Part shown: in pieces, positions 36,942-46,226 of the stretch
Numbering within the stretch: the first letter of the stretch is position 1
How the letters are laid out: every line of letters starts with the position of its first letter
Source: Novosphingobium malaysiense
Lineage (GTDB): Bacteria > Pseudomonadota > Alphaproteobacteria > Sphingomonadales > Sphingomonadaceae
NCBI RefSeq assembly: GCF_000802225.1
Contig: NZ_JTDI01000008.1
Span: forward strand, 28,210-92,209
Reading direction: 5' to 3'
Length of the DNA: 64,000 nt
Made by a program: the position numbers and the translations under genes
Notes under the pieces: model-generated
What the model saw: only the letters and a program-made list of their open reading frames with translations
Databases searched by the model: none
What the model was told of the DNA's origin: nothing

Positions 36942-38093
36942 ATGGATCATTCCGCCAGCCTGGCGAAACACCGGCTAGACGGCCTGCTCACACCGCTGAG
37001 CATTGGCACGCTCACGATTGCGAACCGCTTCGTGATGGCGCCTATGACCCGCGAGAAATCGGTCGCAGGCGCGCCGGGCCAGGACGTGGCGGCCTACTAC
37101 CGGCGGCGTGCGGAAAACGATGTGGGGCTGATCATCACCGAAGGCGTGGGCATCGATGATCCGGCAGCCGTCGACACGGCAGGCGTGCCACACCTCTACG
37201 GCGAAAGCCCGCTTGCCGGCTGGGAGAAAGTCGTCACGGCGGTCCACGCGGCAGGCGGCAAGATCATTCCCCAGCTGTGGCACCAGGGCGCCATGCGCGA
37301 CGCGGCGATCAGCCCTGCCCCGGACGTCGGTCCTCTGCGCCCCTCGGGCGTGATCGGACCGTGGGGCAAGGTCAGCCTCGAAAGCGACAAGGTCGCGCGG
37401 CTGTCTGCCGACTATCCGCCGATGACCGACAGCCAGATCGCGGACGTCATTGCCGCCTACGCACGTTCGGCCGCCAATGCCGCCCGGCTTGGGTTCGACG
37501 GCATCGCCATCCATGCCGGGCACGGCTACCTGATCGACAACTTCCTGTGGCACGGCACGAACCGCCGTCCGGACCGCTGGGGCGCGGACCGCTCGCTTTT
37601 CGCGGCCGAGGTGGTGCGGGCCATTCGCAAGGCAATCGGCGATGACCTGCCGATCGTGTTCCGCTTCTCGCAGTTCAAGATGCAGGACTACATGGCCAGC
37701 CTGGCCGAAACACCCGATGAACTCGGCGCGCTGCTGCAACCCATCGCCGATGCCGGCGTCGACGTCTTCGACGGCAGCCAGCGCTTCTTCGACACGCCGA
37801 TCTTTGAAGGCTCCCCGCTAAACCTTGGCGGCTGGGCCAAGAAGCTGACCGGCAAACTGGGCATGTGCGTGGGCGGTGTCGGCCTAGACAAGGGCCAGCG
37901 CGACCACCACGTCGATTCCGGTTCGGCCGCGTCCAACAACCTCGACCGGCTGGTGGCACGCTTCGAGAAGGGCGAATTCGATCTCGTCGGTGTAGGCCGT
38001 TCGCTGCTCAACGATCCGGCATGGGTGCGCAGGGCGATCCGGGGCGAACCGTTCCTGCCCTTCGACAACGCCAATCTCGACCGGTTGACCTAG
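36942..38093 (+). CDS. old yellow enzyme-family NADH:flavin oxidoreductase
   Basis: 383-residue FMN TIM barrel. IPQLWHQGAM, HAGHGYLIDNFLWHGTNRRPDRWG and the phosphate-binding DLVGVGRSLLNDP are the usual OYE/2,4-dienoyl reductase-like motifs. The HAGHGYL His and the downstream Asn/His are candidate proton donors. It would reduce an activated C=C bond of an enone or enoyl-CoA. There is no iron-sulfur C-terminal extension, so it is the single-domain type. GAGAGGA precedes the ATG at 36942. Confidence 0.88.
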   Translation: MDHSASLAKHRLDGLLTPLSIGTLTIANRFVMAPMTREKSVAGAPGQDVAAYYRRRAENDVGLIITEGVGIDDPAAVDTAGVPHLYGESPLAGWEKVVTAVHAAGGKIIPQLWHQGAMRDAAISPAPDVGPLRPSGVIGPWGKVSLESDKVARLSADYPPMTDSQIADVIAAYARSAANAARLGFDGIAIHAGHGYLIDNFLWHGTNRRPDRWGADRSLFAAEVVRAIRKAIGDDLPIVFRFSQFKMQDYMASLAETPDELGALLQPIADAGVDVFDGSQRFFDTPIFEGSPLNLGGWAKKLTGKLGMCVGGVGLDKGQRDHHVDSGSAASNNLDRLVARFEKGEFDLVGVGRSLLNDPAWVRRAIRGEPFLPFDNANLDRLT

Positions 38094-38163
38094 GCCCAAG
38101 GCTCGCTTGTCACGCGTCGCCCCCGCGCGAAGGCAGGGGCGTCTCTGGCTGTTTCGGTCAGGC

Positions 38164-39015
38164 TTAGCTGGCCAGCTGTTCCGAAGACCGGATGCCTGCC
38201 GCCGCGTCCGGCTTGCGCCCTTGGTCGCGGATGCGCACCAGCGGATAGAGCACTTCCTCGGCCCAATGCGGATTGGGCCCGGGAATGCCGTATTTCCAGG
38301 GACGCCCCTCGGGAATGTGGAGCGTTCCGAACATCCAGTCGAGCGCGGAGAGGGTGACGGCGAAGTTGCGGAAGGCCGCGCCATCCTTGCCATAGCCGTG
38401 GTGGGTATGATGGATGCCCGGTGAGACGAGCACATGCTCCAGCGCGCGGAACGCGGGCCCGAACACCCGGTGGCTGCGCACGGCATCATCCCAGCGAAAA
38501 TGCGCATGGGTGATCAGGTTCCACAGGTAGATCGTCACCAGCGTAAGCCCGGCCGCCTGCCCGAGGCCCAGATAAGTCGCGGTGCCGATGATCCAGCTCG
38601 TCGGCACGACGAAGGACCAGAACGCATTTACCCGGATGGTGACACCCACGTTGAGGAACTTCGCCGAATGGTGCGTGCGGTGCAGCTTCCAGAACCATTC
38701 CAGCCGCGGATGCTTCTTCGCCTCGTGCGCCCAGCGATGCGCCCAGTAGAAGCAGAATTCGGTGAGCACGAACAGCACCGGATAGGCAATCAGCAGCGAG
38801 GTACCTTCGAGCGCGCCCTGCCATTTGGGCAGAAGCAGCGCCGCCACGAAGGCGATCAGAATCGCCGAAAGCGGCCGCATCGTGGCGCTCGCAACCATGC
38901 AGCCGGCAGTGACCAGCGAGGTGTGCCGGTCATAGAGGCCCCGGTGCCGACCCATGACGATTTCGAGGACCAAAATCACCAAGGTGGCTGCGTAGAGATA
39001 TTCGGCGTGCGGCAT
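38164..39015 (-). CDS. sterol desaturase/fatty acid hydroxylase-family membrane protein
   Basis: 283 residues with several hydrophobic helices. The di-iron histidine clusters are HRWAH, HRTHH and HHTHH, in the order expected for the FA_hydroxylase superfamily. It is an integral inner-membrane oxygenase that would hydroxylate or desaturate a lipid-like substrate. It is a single gene divergent from a LysR regulator, which probably controls it. The gap holds a perfect CAATGCATTG palindrome (39089-39098). Confidence 0.9.
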   Translation of the reverse strand: MPHAEYLYAATLVILVLEIVMGRHRGLYDRHTSLVTAGCMVASATMRPLSAILIAFVAALLLPKWQGALEGTSLLIAYPVLFVLTEFCFYWAHRWAHEAKKHPRLEWFWKLHRTHHSAKFLNVGVTIRVNAFWSFVVPTSWIIGTATYLGLGQAAGLTLVTIYLWNLITHAHFRWDDAVRSHRVFGPAFRALEHVLVSPGIHHTHHGYGKDGAAFRNFAVTLSALDWMFGTLHIPEGRPWKYGIPGPNPHWAEEVLYPLVRIRDQGRKPDAAAGIRSSEQLAS

Positions 39016-39112
39016 GTGACGCTCCCAATCGTCGCTTTGTCGGAATGTTCAGTGCTGACGCAATCTCCCACAGCCCTTTCGATATATCCAATGCATTGCA
39101 CTTCGTACCATG

Positions 39113-39127
39113 ATAACCTGCGATTAT
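39113..39127. promoter_or_regulatory. possible LysR-type T-N11-A box
   Basis: ATAACCTGCGATTAT has ATAA/TTAT arms and a T-N11-A core. It overlaps the most upstream LysR start codon at 39126, so it fits only if the second ATG (39129) is used. It also contains the TGCGAT half-site of the island motif without the left half. Confidence 0.3.
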
Positions 39128-40013
39128 GATGGATCTGCGCAAACTCCGCCATCTTGTCGTGCTTGCCGATGTCGGGAACTTCACGCGCGCCGCGCACAGC
39201 CTGCACATCTCGCAGCCGGCCCTGAGCCGCAGCATCGCCACGCTCGAGGATCATTGCGGGGAGCGCTTGTTCGAACGCAGCGCGGAAGGGGCGATCCCCA
39301 CCACGTTCTGCCGTCCGCTGATCGCCCGGGCACGCCGCATGCTGGCCGATGCCGACCGCTTCGAGCGCGACCTCAATGCTTCCGCGCGCGGCGAAATCGG
39401 CAGGCTCTCGTTCGGCGCGGGCCCGCTGGTGGCCGCCCTCACCTTCGCGCCAATGCTGCAACAACTGGCGCGCGAGCGGCCGGGCCTAGAGGTACGCGCC
39501 ACGATCGGCCCGGGCCATGTGCTTGGCGAAGCCGTGCGCCGCGACGAGCTTGAATTCGCCGTCATCGCGCAGGACGTCCTGGCTGACCGTGACGGGCTCA
39601 TCATCGAGGAAGTCGGGAACCAGACCCTTGCCGTGCTGGTGCGCACCGGCCATCCGCTCGCCGCCAGGCGTGGCCTGCAGGCCGAGGATCTCGCCGCCTA
39701 CCCGCTGGCAACCGGAAGCGCCCCCGATCAGGGCGAAGAGAGCGCAGGGGCAGCACTGCCCCCGAATGGCGGCCTGATCGTCTGCGACAGCTTCACCATC
39801 CTGCGCGAAGTCGTGGCCGAAAGCGATGCCATGTGGCTTGCCTCGATCGGGTTTGCCTCCAGAAACGCAGGCCTCGTCCCCCTGGATTTCGACTGGGACG
39901 CCTCCCGGTCAACCCGGATCGTGCGCGTCCGCGCCGTCGGGCGGACGCTTTCACCGCCTGCCCGCGAAGCCTCGATGCTGATCGCCGCAGGCATCGCCAG
40001 CGGCGCGCGATGA
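39126..40013 (+). CDS. LysR family transcriptional regulator
   Basis: 295 residues. The N-terminal winged helix is LRKLRHLVVLADVGNFTRAAHSLHISQPALSRSIATLE; the effector domain follows from about residue 90. Two adjacent ATG codons (39126 and 39129) are possible starts and neither has a clear ribosome site. It is divergent from the membrane hydroxylase gene, the standard arrangement for a LysR activator and its target. It could also sense an intermediate of the wider pathway. Confidence 0.92.
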   Translation: MMDLRKLRHLVVLADVGNFTRAAHSLHISQPALSRSIATLEDHCGERLFERSAEGAIPTTFCRPLIARARRMLADADRFERDLNASARGEIGRLSFGAGPLVAALTFAPMLQQLARERPGLEVRATIGPGHVLGEAVRRDELEFAVIAQDVLADRDGLIIEEVGNQTLAVLVRTGHPLAARRGLQAEDLAAYPLATGSAPDQGEESAGAALPPNGGLIVCDSFTILREVVAESDAMWLASIGFASRNAGLVPLDFDWDASRSTRIVRVRAVGRTLSPPAREASMLIAAGIASGAR

Positions 40014-40069
40014 TCAGCGGCGGCCCCTAGGTTCAGGGCCTATTAGTTGCACCATCGAGGTACCCGACC

Positions 40070-41290
40070 CTAGAACCCCCAGCGCGCGAGCGAGGCCCGG
40101 GAACGCGCCCGGATCGCGGCCTTGCGCTCGTCCCCGTTCACCCTCGCCGTATCCGCCGGAAGATGGGCGTCGATCTCAGAGACGGGAACCAGCTTGGCCT
40201 GGGGCCCGCCCGAAACCGTCCCGTCGTACCAGCGGTACATGCACTGTCCGAGCGGCAGCCCCATCGGATCAAGCCAGTTGTGGATGCCGGGATCGGTATG
40301 GGCAATCACGAAGCGCACCTTGCCATCGCTGTCGATACGCACCTGATGGCCGTTAAGCCCGGTCTGGTGATGGTTGAAATCGAGCGTATCCCAGAACGGG
40401 CTGGTCAATTGCAGCGACCAGTACCGCGCCTGCGGCACCGCGCTCTCGATCACCAGCGCCTGACCCGGTTCAAGGTTCCAGCAGGCACAGGCATAGCCGG
40501 CCCGCGGCGAGGCACCGAAGTTGCGGTTCTCCCCGCTTTCGCCCAGCACCTGCGAGAAGATGTTCTCCCCGCCCGCCATCTTGCGCACCATTTTGCCATA
40601 GCCAAGCGCGCGCAGGATCGTCTGTTCGACGAGGCGCCCTGCCCAGTGCAGGCGCTGGCGGAACTCTTCGGGAGACCAAAGCATCGTCCTGGGTTCATCG
40701 TCGATCCGCTCGACGTGAAGCTGGGTGCCCGTCTCGTTGGCCCAGTCCCACCAGGTTTCGCGCATCTGGATCGCGATGTTGCTGCAGGTGGGATCGAGCT
40801 TCATCCAGTTGCCCGGCTGCGGGCGCGGGGAAGCGATGATCTCGAAGCTGCCATCCGCCTCCAACGCGAAGTCATCGAGATCGAAATTGCCGAGATCGCG
40901 CATCGTCTCGGCGCCAAAATAGCCGTCGAACAAGTGGAAATCGGTAAACAGCACCGTGCCGCGCTTGCCGGTGATCCGGTAGTCGTGCCTTCCGTCCAGA
41001 AAGCCCCAGCGATAGACCATGTCCGACGCCGGCCCGCCCCAGGGGATCAGCGGCGCCCAGACGGCATCGCGGTAGAAAATGGGGCAATCGGGGCGCGGCG
41101 CCAGATAGAACTGAAAGCCGCCCGCGACGAGCGAGGCAATGGCGTAGTTCGCCATCGCCTGCATCTCGGGCGTCTGCAGTTCCGGTCGCGCGACCAGACG
41201 CTTGCGGGTATCCTCGACATAGGCGTGGTATTCGCTCCAGCTATCCTCGAAGCTGGCGGGATAGGCCGGTGCCTGCGTTATCTCGCTCAT
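40070..41290 (-). CDS. DUF1214-type protein
   Basis: 406 residues, paralogous to the protein at 28601-29842. Shared features are a helical N-terminal half, a central RYWSLQLTSPFWDTLDF strand region and the C-terminal HTDPGIHNWLDPMGLP motif. ATG at 41290 follows GAGGAGGGC. The function of this group is unknown. It follows a sulfotransferase-like gene by 11 bases, repeating the pairing seen in the 28-35 kb operon. Confidence 0.75.
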   Translation of the reverse strand: MSEITQAPAYPASFEDSWSEYHAYVEDTRKRLVARPELQTPEMQAMANYAIASLVAGGFQFYLAPRPDCPIFYRDAVWAPLIPWGGPASDMVYRWGFLDGRHDYRITGKRGTVLFTDFHLFDGYFGAETMRDLGNFDLDDFALEADGSFEIIASPRPQPGNWMKLDPTCSNIAIQMRETWWDWANETGTQLHVERIDDEPRTMLWSPEEFRQRLHWAGRLVEQTILRALGYGKMVRKMAGGENIFSQVLGESGENRNFGASPRAGYACACWNLEPGQALVIESAVPQARYWSLQLTSPFWDTLDFNHHQTGLNGHQVRIDSDGKVRFVIAHTDPGIHNWLDPMGLPLGQCMYRWYDGTVSGGPQAKLVPVSEIDAHLPADTARVNGDERKAAIRARSRASLARWGF

Positions 41291-41301
41291 GATCGCCCTC
41301 C

Positions 41302-42591
41302 TCAACCGAACCGGGGATCAGGCGTGACACCGTAGCGGGTGTAGTAGCCTTCGATCTTCTTGCGCAGGGCCGGAACGTCGATCCCGAAATCCTGCGAGGC
41401 ATAATCGCTCGACTTGCGCGGCTTGGCATCGTTGCGGGCAACATAGTCGCGCATGGCCGCCTCCGTGGCAGGGGTCACGTCGATCCCCGCTGCAGCGAAG
41501 ACCGTGCGCGCCGCGCCGATCGGATCGGCCATGAGGTCGGCGAAGTGGATCTCGAGGAAACGCGGATCGCCTTCGGGCTGATCCCTGAGCAGACCGCCGA
41601 CGAGCCTTTCGATAATCAGCGTGCAGGAACTGCCCGCCGCGACAGGATCGGGCCGGTCAGTCCTGATCCGCTGGCCATAGGCTGACAAGTTGGCCACCGA
41701 CGTCGCCGCCGTCACCGGATCGCGCAGCGTGCTGACGAACAGCGCATCAGGGAACGCGGCCATCAACGGCCCGATCTGCTCCATGTGCTGCGGCGCCTTG
41801 AGCAGCCAGCGCCCGCCGCCGCGCATCCATTGCAGCGTCTGCAGGATCTGACGGAAGAACAGGTAGCCTTGCGTGTGATCCTGCCGCGCATACCAATCCG
41901 CATATTGCGGCATGATATAGACCCATTCGTACGCCATCGAGGCGAAGGCCGGGCCCAGCAGATAGATTTCCTCTTCCGGCTCATCGACCGCGAGCTGATG
42001 CATTTCCAGCAGGCCCGGCGCGTGTTCGCGCAAGCCTTCGATGTTCTGGCGCGCCCGTTCGATCAGCGGTTCATCCTGCGGCGGTCTCTGGGCGGGATCG
42101 TGATCGGGCAGCGGGCTCAGTTCTTCCCAGAACGGCGTGACTCGCATCCCCGCATCTTGTGCCAGCAATTGATGCAGGAAGGTCGTGCCGCTGCGTGGCA
42201 GGCCGACGATGAAGATCGGCTTTTCGATGACTTCCTCGAGAATTTCAGGATGCCGCTTCCACAGGTCCACGAAGCGCAGGCGCTGCGCGAGGTGATCGAA
42301 GACCTGATACCAGAGATTGCGATGACCGACCGGGTTGAGATCCAGGTCCTCGCGCGCGGAAAGGCAAATCATTTCGAGTGCCTTCTCGAAATAGGCCGGC
42401 CCGAAATCATCAAGGCCGGTCTTTTCGATCGCCTTGGTCTTCAGCACTTCAGCATCAAAGGGCCAACGCTTGTCCACCACCTCGGCCAGTTTGCTGTTCG
42501 TCGCCTTCAACCCCCCGCTGACGGCAGGATGGGCGTAGTCGCGCGCCCGGGCCGTCAGGGCCTCCTCGACAAACTGCTTTACCTTGAGCAT
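41302..42591 (-). CDS. sulfotransferase family protein (Sulfotransfer_3 type)
   Basis: 429 residues. PAPS 5'-binding loop IFIVGLPRSGTTFLHQ, then WLLKAPQHMEQIGPLMAAFPDALFV and the 3'-phosphate region TLRDPVTAATS. It is the most canonical of the three sulfotransferase-like proteins in the island. It leads a two-gene minus operon with a DUF1214-type gene, and its promoter shares the gap with an MFS gene and palindrome site 7. The acceptor substrate is unknown. Confidence 0.85.
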   Translation of the reverse strand: MLKVKQFVEEALTARARDYAHPAVSGGLKATNSKLAEVVDKRWPFDAEVLKTKAIEKTGLDDFGPAYFEKALEMICLSAREDLDLNPVGHRNLWYQVFDHLAQRLRFVDLWKRHPEILEEVIEKPIFIVGLPRSGTTFLHQLLAQDAGMRVTPFWEELSPLPDHDPAQRPPQDEPLIERARQNIEGLREHAPGLLEMHQLAVDEPEEEIYLLGPAFASMAYEWVYIMPQYADWYARQDHTQGYLFFRQILQTLQWMRGGGRWLLKAPQHMEQIGPLMAAFPDALFVSTLRDPVTAATSVANLSAYGQRIRTDRPDPVAAGSSCTLIIERLVGGLLRDQPEGDPRFLEIHFADLMADPIGAARTVFAAAGIDVTPATEAAMRDYVARNDAKPRKSSDYASQDFGIDVPALRKKIEGYYTRYGVTPDPRFG

Positions 42592-42660
42592 TCACCTTCT
42601 CCGATATGATGCCCCATTAGGGCAGGCCGCGAGGCCAAGGTGAAGCCAAGCGGCATCTAG

Positions 42661-42674
42661 ATCATATCTGCGAT
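42661..42674. promoter_or_regulatory. 14-bp palindromic operator-like site 7
   Basis: ATCATATCTGCGAT lies between the divergent sulfotransferase-like and MFS genes. It differs from site 3 (ATCAAATCTGCGAT) at a single base. Confidence 0.55.
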
Positions 42675-42767
42675 AGGCACCCGCCCCGCTTGGCGGCCGC
42701 ATGAAACATGTTACGCATCGGTGAGGATGGCATTTTCCCTCAAGTCCGCATCGATCGAGGCCTGCGC

Positions 42768-44414
42768 ATGAAAGACATGGCCAAGACCAGCCCATCCGGG
42801 CTCTTTGCGCCCTTGCGGCATGACGACTTTCGCAGGGTCTGGCTGGCAAGCGTGCCCTCCAACTTCGGCCTGCTGATCAACGCGGTCGGTGCCGGTTGGG
42901 CCATGACTCAACTGAGCGGGCGTGCCGACATGGTCGCGTCGGTCCAGACGGCCCTGATGCTGCCTTACATGCTTTTCGCGATCCCCGCAGGAGCCGTTGC
43001 CGACACCTATGACCGACGCAAGGTCGGCATGGTCGCCCTTGTTGCCGCCACACTGGCAAGCGGGCTTCTATTCGCTTTCGCCTGGGTCGGCCTTCTCACG
43101 CCATGGCTGCTGCTTGCATTCTGCTTTCTCAATGGGGCGGCAAACGCGATGTTCGGACCGGTCTGGATGTCTTCGGCAGGTGAGCAGCTACCTCGAGAAG
43201 ACCTGCCCGTAGGCATTGCGCTCAATAGCATGTCCTACAACATCGCACGCGCTTTCGGTCCGGCCGTCGGAGGAGTAGTCGTCGCTGCAGCAGGGGCCGT
43301 TGCCGCATTCGGCACCAACGCCGCATCCTATCTTCCCATGCTCTGGGCCCAGGCCCGCTGGCGGCGCGCACGCGAGGAACCGAGGCTTCCCCCCGAACAG
43401 GTTGGAACGGCGATCCTTTCGGGCCTGCGCTATGTCGGGCATTCCCCACAATTGCGCCATGCGATCATCCGCACAATCCTCTTCGGCCTTGCCGCCGCGT
43501 CTATCCAGGCCCTCCTGCCACTCGTCGCTAGCAAGAATCTGCACGGCGGCGCGGGCACCTACGGCATTCTTCTGGGCATCTTTGGAACCGGTGCCGTGAT
43601 CGGGGCAGCAACGGTGGCATGGACCCGCGAACGGTTTTCATCCGAACGTCAGATCTCCATATTCCTAACGATCCTATCGGCCGCCTGCCTGGGCGTAGCC
43701 CTTGCCCGTAATTCCCTTTTTGCAGGGGCATGCCTGCTTGCCGGGGGCCTTGCCTGGATGCAGATCACCAATGCCCTGAACGTGTCGATCCAGACACGTG
43801 CGCCGCGTTGGGTGACTGGACGCGCAGTCGCCGCCTACCAGGCATCGGTAGCCGGTGGGCTAGCCATCGGAAGCTGGTTCTGGGGGACGGCCGCCGATAC
43901 CGTGAACGTGAGCGGCGCGCTCGCATGCTCTGCAGGAGCCATTCTGATCGTGGCCCTGGTCGGGTGGTTCATTCCCTTGGCTCCCTTCGCGGCACTGGAC
44001 GATGGAGGGGCCGCTCATCTCGAAGAGCCTGACGTGGAGGTTGAACTGGTCGGACGCAGCGGCCCAATCGTCGTCATCGTAGAATACGAGATCGCACCGG
44101 AGCGTGCGCGCGAATTCTATGAAGGCATGACAATGGTGCGCGGCATTCGCCTTCGCAATGGGGGCTACGGTTGGTCGCTCGCGCGTGACATTGCCAATCC
44201 GTCACTTTGGCTGGAACGTTTCCATACGCCGACGTGGAATGACTACTTGCGTCAGCGCGAGCGAATGACCGAGGCCGAACGCAAGATGATTATCGAAAAG
44301 ATCGGCGAAGCCGTTCGCGTACGCCGCCTTCTCGAGCGTCCTGTGGGCTCGGTTCGCTGGCGGGAAAATTCACGAGATCCGGGGGTAACGTTCCCGCCCG
44401 CTTCACACAACTGA
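42768..44414 (+). CDS. MFS transporter (EntS-like MFS_3 type) with C-terminal soluble domain
   Basis: 548 residues. About 10-12 membrane helices with motif-A region AGAVADTYDRRKVG, then from roughly residue 425 a soluble tail (VVIVEYEIAPERAREFYEGM, later FHTPTWNDYLRQRERMTEAE) that resembles a dimeric alpha-beta barrel. This tail is standard in the MFS_3 family, whose members include siderophore exporter EntS. It probably exports or imports a hydrophobic metabolite. Start choice: ATG at 42768 with GAGG upstream; ATGs at 42708 and 42777 are alternatives. Confidence 0.82.
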   Translation: MKDMAKTSPSGLFAPLRHDDFRRVWLASVPSNFGLLINAVGAGWAMTQLSGRADMVASVQTALMLPYMLFAIPAGAVADTYDRRKVGMVALVAATLASGLLFAFAWVGLLTPWLLLAFCFLNGAANAMFGPVWMSSAGEQLPREDLPVGIALNSMSYNIARAFGPAVGGVVVAAAGAVAAFGTNAASYLPMLWAQARWRRAREEPRLPPEQVGTAILSGLRYVGHSPQLRHAIIRTILFGLAAASIQALLPLVASKNLHGGAGTYGILLGIFGTGAVIGAATVAWTRERFSSERQISIFLTILSAACLGVALARNSLFAGACLLAGGLAWMQITNALNVSIQTRAPRWVTGRAVAAYQASVAGGLAIGSWFWGTAADTVNVSGALACSAGAILIVALVGWFIPLAPFAALDDGGAAHLEEPDVEVELVGRSGPIVVIVEYEIAPERAREFYEGMTMVRGIRLRNGGYGWSLARDIANPSLWLERFHTPTWNDYLRQRERMTEAERKMIIEKIGEAVRVRRLLERPVGSVRWRENSRDPGVTFPPASHN

Positions 44415-44419
44415 AACGC

Positions 44420-44983
44420 TCAGGGTTGACCGGTAATCGCGGCAATGTCTTCGGCCGAGGACCGCTCCCAGAAGGCCCTCCAGGTCGGGAAATCTTGCGG
44501 CAGGTGTGGCAGGCGGCTTTCCCACTTGTCCCAAAGCTGGAAAGGCGGCCGCAGCTTTTCCAGCGCATCGGCCGAATACCAGTGCTTTTCGCTGCGTTTC
44601 TGGAAGTACCAGTGCCCATCGCGCCGCACGTAGCGGTCGAAGTAGACGATGGCCATGACCACCCAGTCATCCCCATCCTCATGCTCGGCGCGGCAATAGA
44701 CGGTGCCCGTGGCCTCGTCGTCGCTGACGAAATCGACGACGTGCCCGCACACGAAATGGATCGAGCGATAAAAGGTGCGCACGGCCGGATCGATGAAGCG
44801 CTTCAGCGCTTCGCGCCCCTTCCCATAGCGGCCGCAATCAACGTCCTCGACGAACAAGTCCACCCATGCATCGAGATCACGCCCGTCGACCGCGCGAGCA
44901 TAGCGGCAGGGCAATTCCCCGATCTCAAGCCGCGCTTCCATGCGAGCGAGGCGCTGTTCCACAGTCAGTGTCGTGTCAGTCAT
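44420..44983 (-). CDS. SnoaL-like (NTF2-fold) protein
   Basis: 187 residues. The opening helix EQRLARMEARLEIGELPCRYARAVDGRDLDAWVDLF, the RSIHFVCGHVVDFVSDDEATGTVYC core and FDRYVRRDGHWYFQKR define a SnoaL_4-type fold; the C-terminal 50 residues are an extension. Possible dehydratase or isomerase, role not assignable. Start at 44983, seven bases after the P450 stop, which fixes it. Last gene of the epoxide hydrolase operon. Confidence 0.8.
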   Translation of the reverse strand: MTDTTLTVEQRLARMEARLEIGELPCRYARAVDGRDLDAWVDLFVEDVDCGRYGKGREALKRFIDPAVRTFYRSIHFVCGHVVDFVSDDEATGTVYCRAEHEDGDDWVVMAIVYFDRYVRRDGHWYFQKRSEKHWYSADALEKLRPPFQLWDKWESRLPHLPQDFPTWRAFWERSSAEDIAAITGQP

Positions 44984-44990
44984 GCGATCC

Positions 44991-46226
44991 TCAATCCCAC
45001 CGCACCGGAAGGCTCTTTCGGCCCCAGTACATCCATGTGTCGATGCGCTCGCTCTCGCCATCCAGACGCAGCTTCGGGAACCGCTCGATCAGTGCGGCAA
45101 GCGCGATATGGCCTTCCAGCCGCGCGACCGGCGCGCCCATGCAGAAATGGATGCCGTCACCAAAGGAAAGGTGCTTGCCCACTTCGGAACGTTTGCGATC
45201 GAGACGGAAAGTGTCGGGATCGCTGAAACGCTCCGGATCCCGGTTGGCCCCGGCAATCGAGAACATCAGCTTGGCATGGTCGGGAAGCTGGTGGCCATGC
45301 ATTTCGACCGGGTGCAGGCTGGTGCGGAAATGCGCGAGCACCGGCGGGTCAAAGCGCAGGCTTTCCTCCACCGCGATCTTCGACAGTGACGGGTCTGCCT
45401 GCAGTTGCTCCCAAAGCTCGCGCCGTTCCAGCAGGCGCCAGAGCATGTTGGACAGCATATTCGTGGTCGTCTCCTGCCCGCCGGTCAGGAAGGTCGTGCA
45501 GATGTTGACGATCTCCATGTCGGTCAGGCGCCGTCCCTGCAGGCGCGAGACCACAGAACGCGAGATGAAGTCATCGGGAACGACTTCGCCCAGGTGCGAG
45601 AGGTCGGGGTTCTCGATCCCGGCCTGCGCGAGCATCTCGCGCCGCTCCTTCACCCGCTCCATGCAATACGAGTAAATCTTGCGGAAGATCTCCTTGTGCG
45701 AACCGCGCTCGGTATCATGGAACATGAGTTCCTGCAGTTCGTCCGCCCAGCCCTTGTAGGTCTTGTAGTTCTCCTGGGGCAGGCCCAGCATCACGCACAT
45801 CACCCGTGCTGGCAGCGGCAGGGCAAAGTCATCATGGAAATCGCCATGTGTTTTCGCCGCCATGGCATCGCACAGCTCATGAGTGATAGCCTCCACCTGC
45901 GGCTGCAACTTCTTGAGCGCGCTGGGCGTCAGGCCGGGCAGCAGCACATTGCGAAAGTCGATGTGGAATGGCGGATCGGTGACGATGCCGGTGTCGTGCG
46001 CAGTGTCCTTGGCGGCATTACCCCACTTGAACGACCAGTGCGGGTTATCGGCCAGCACCTGCTTCTTGATCTCGTCGTAATCGCTGGTGATCCAGAACTG
46101 GTGCTTTTCCGTCTGCAGCGCATAGAACGGGCAGCGGCGTGCCAGTTCGCCATACGTCTTGCCCGGATCGGCCATCGCGGCTTCCGAAAGAGGATCGAAC
46201 GCATAGTCCTTTGTCACGCCTTCCAT
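44991..46226 (-). CDS. cytochrome P450
   Basis: 411 residues. I-helix TFLTGGQETTT (Glu in place of the usual Asp, with Thr), K-helix EESLR and haem loop FGDGIHFCMGAPVARLE. The FCMGAPVARLE haem end differs from FCPGA in the other two P450s, so it belongs to a different subfamily. GGGAGC precedes the ATG at 46226, which overlaps the crotonase 3' end by 13 bases. Part of a four-gene minus operon with an epoxide hydrolase and a crotonase. Confidence 0.93.
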   Translation of the reverse strand: MEGVTKDYAFDPLSEAAMADPGKTYGELARRCPFYALQTEKHQFWITSDYDEIKKQVLADNPHWSFKWGNAAKDTAHDTGIVTDPPFHIDFRNVLLPGLTPSALKKLQPQVEAITHELCDAMAAKTHGDFHDDFALPLPARVMCVMLGLPQENYKTYKGWADELQELMFHDTERGSHKEIFRKIYSYCMERVKERREMLAQAGIENPDLSHLGEVVPDDFISRSVVSRLQGRRLTDMEIVNICTTFLTGGQETTTNMLSNMLWRLLERRELWEQLQADPSLSKIAVEESLRFDPPVLAHFRTSLHPVEMHGHQLPDHAKLMFSIAGANRDPERFSDPDTFRLDRKRSEVGKHLSFGDGIHFCMGAPVARLEGHIALAALIERFPKLRLDGESERIDTWMYWGRKSLPVRWD

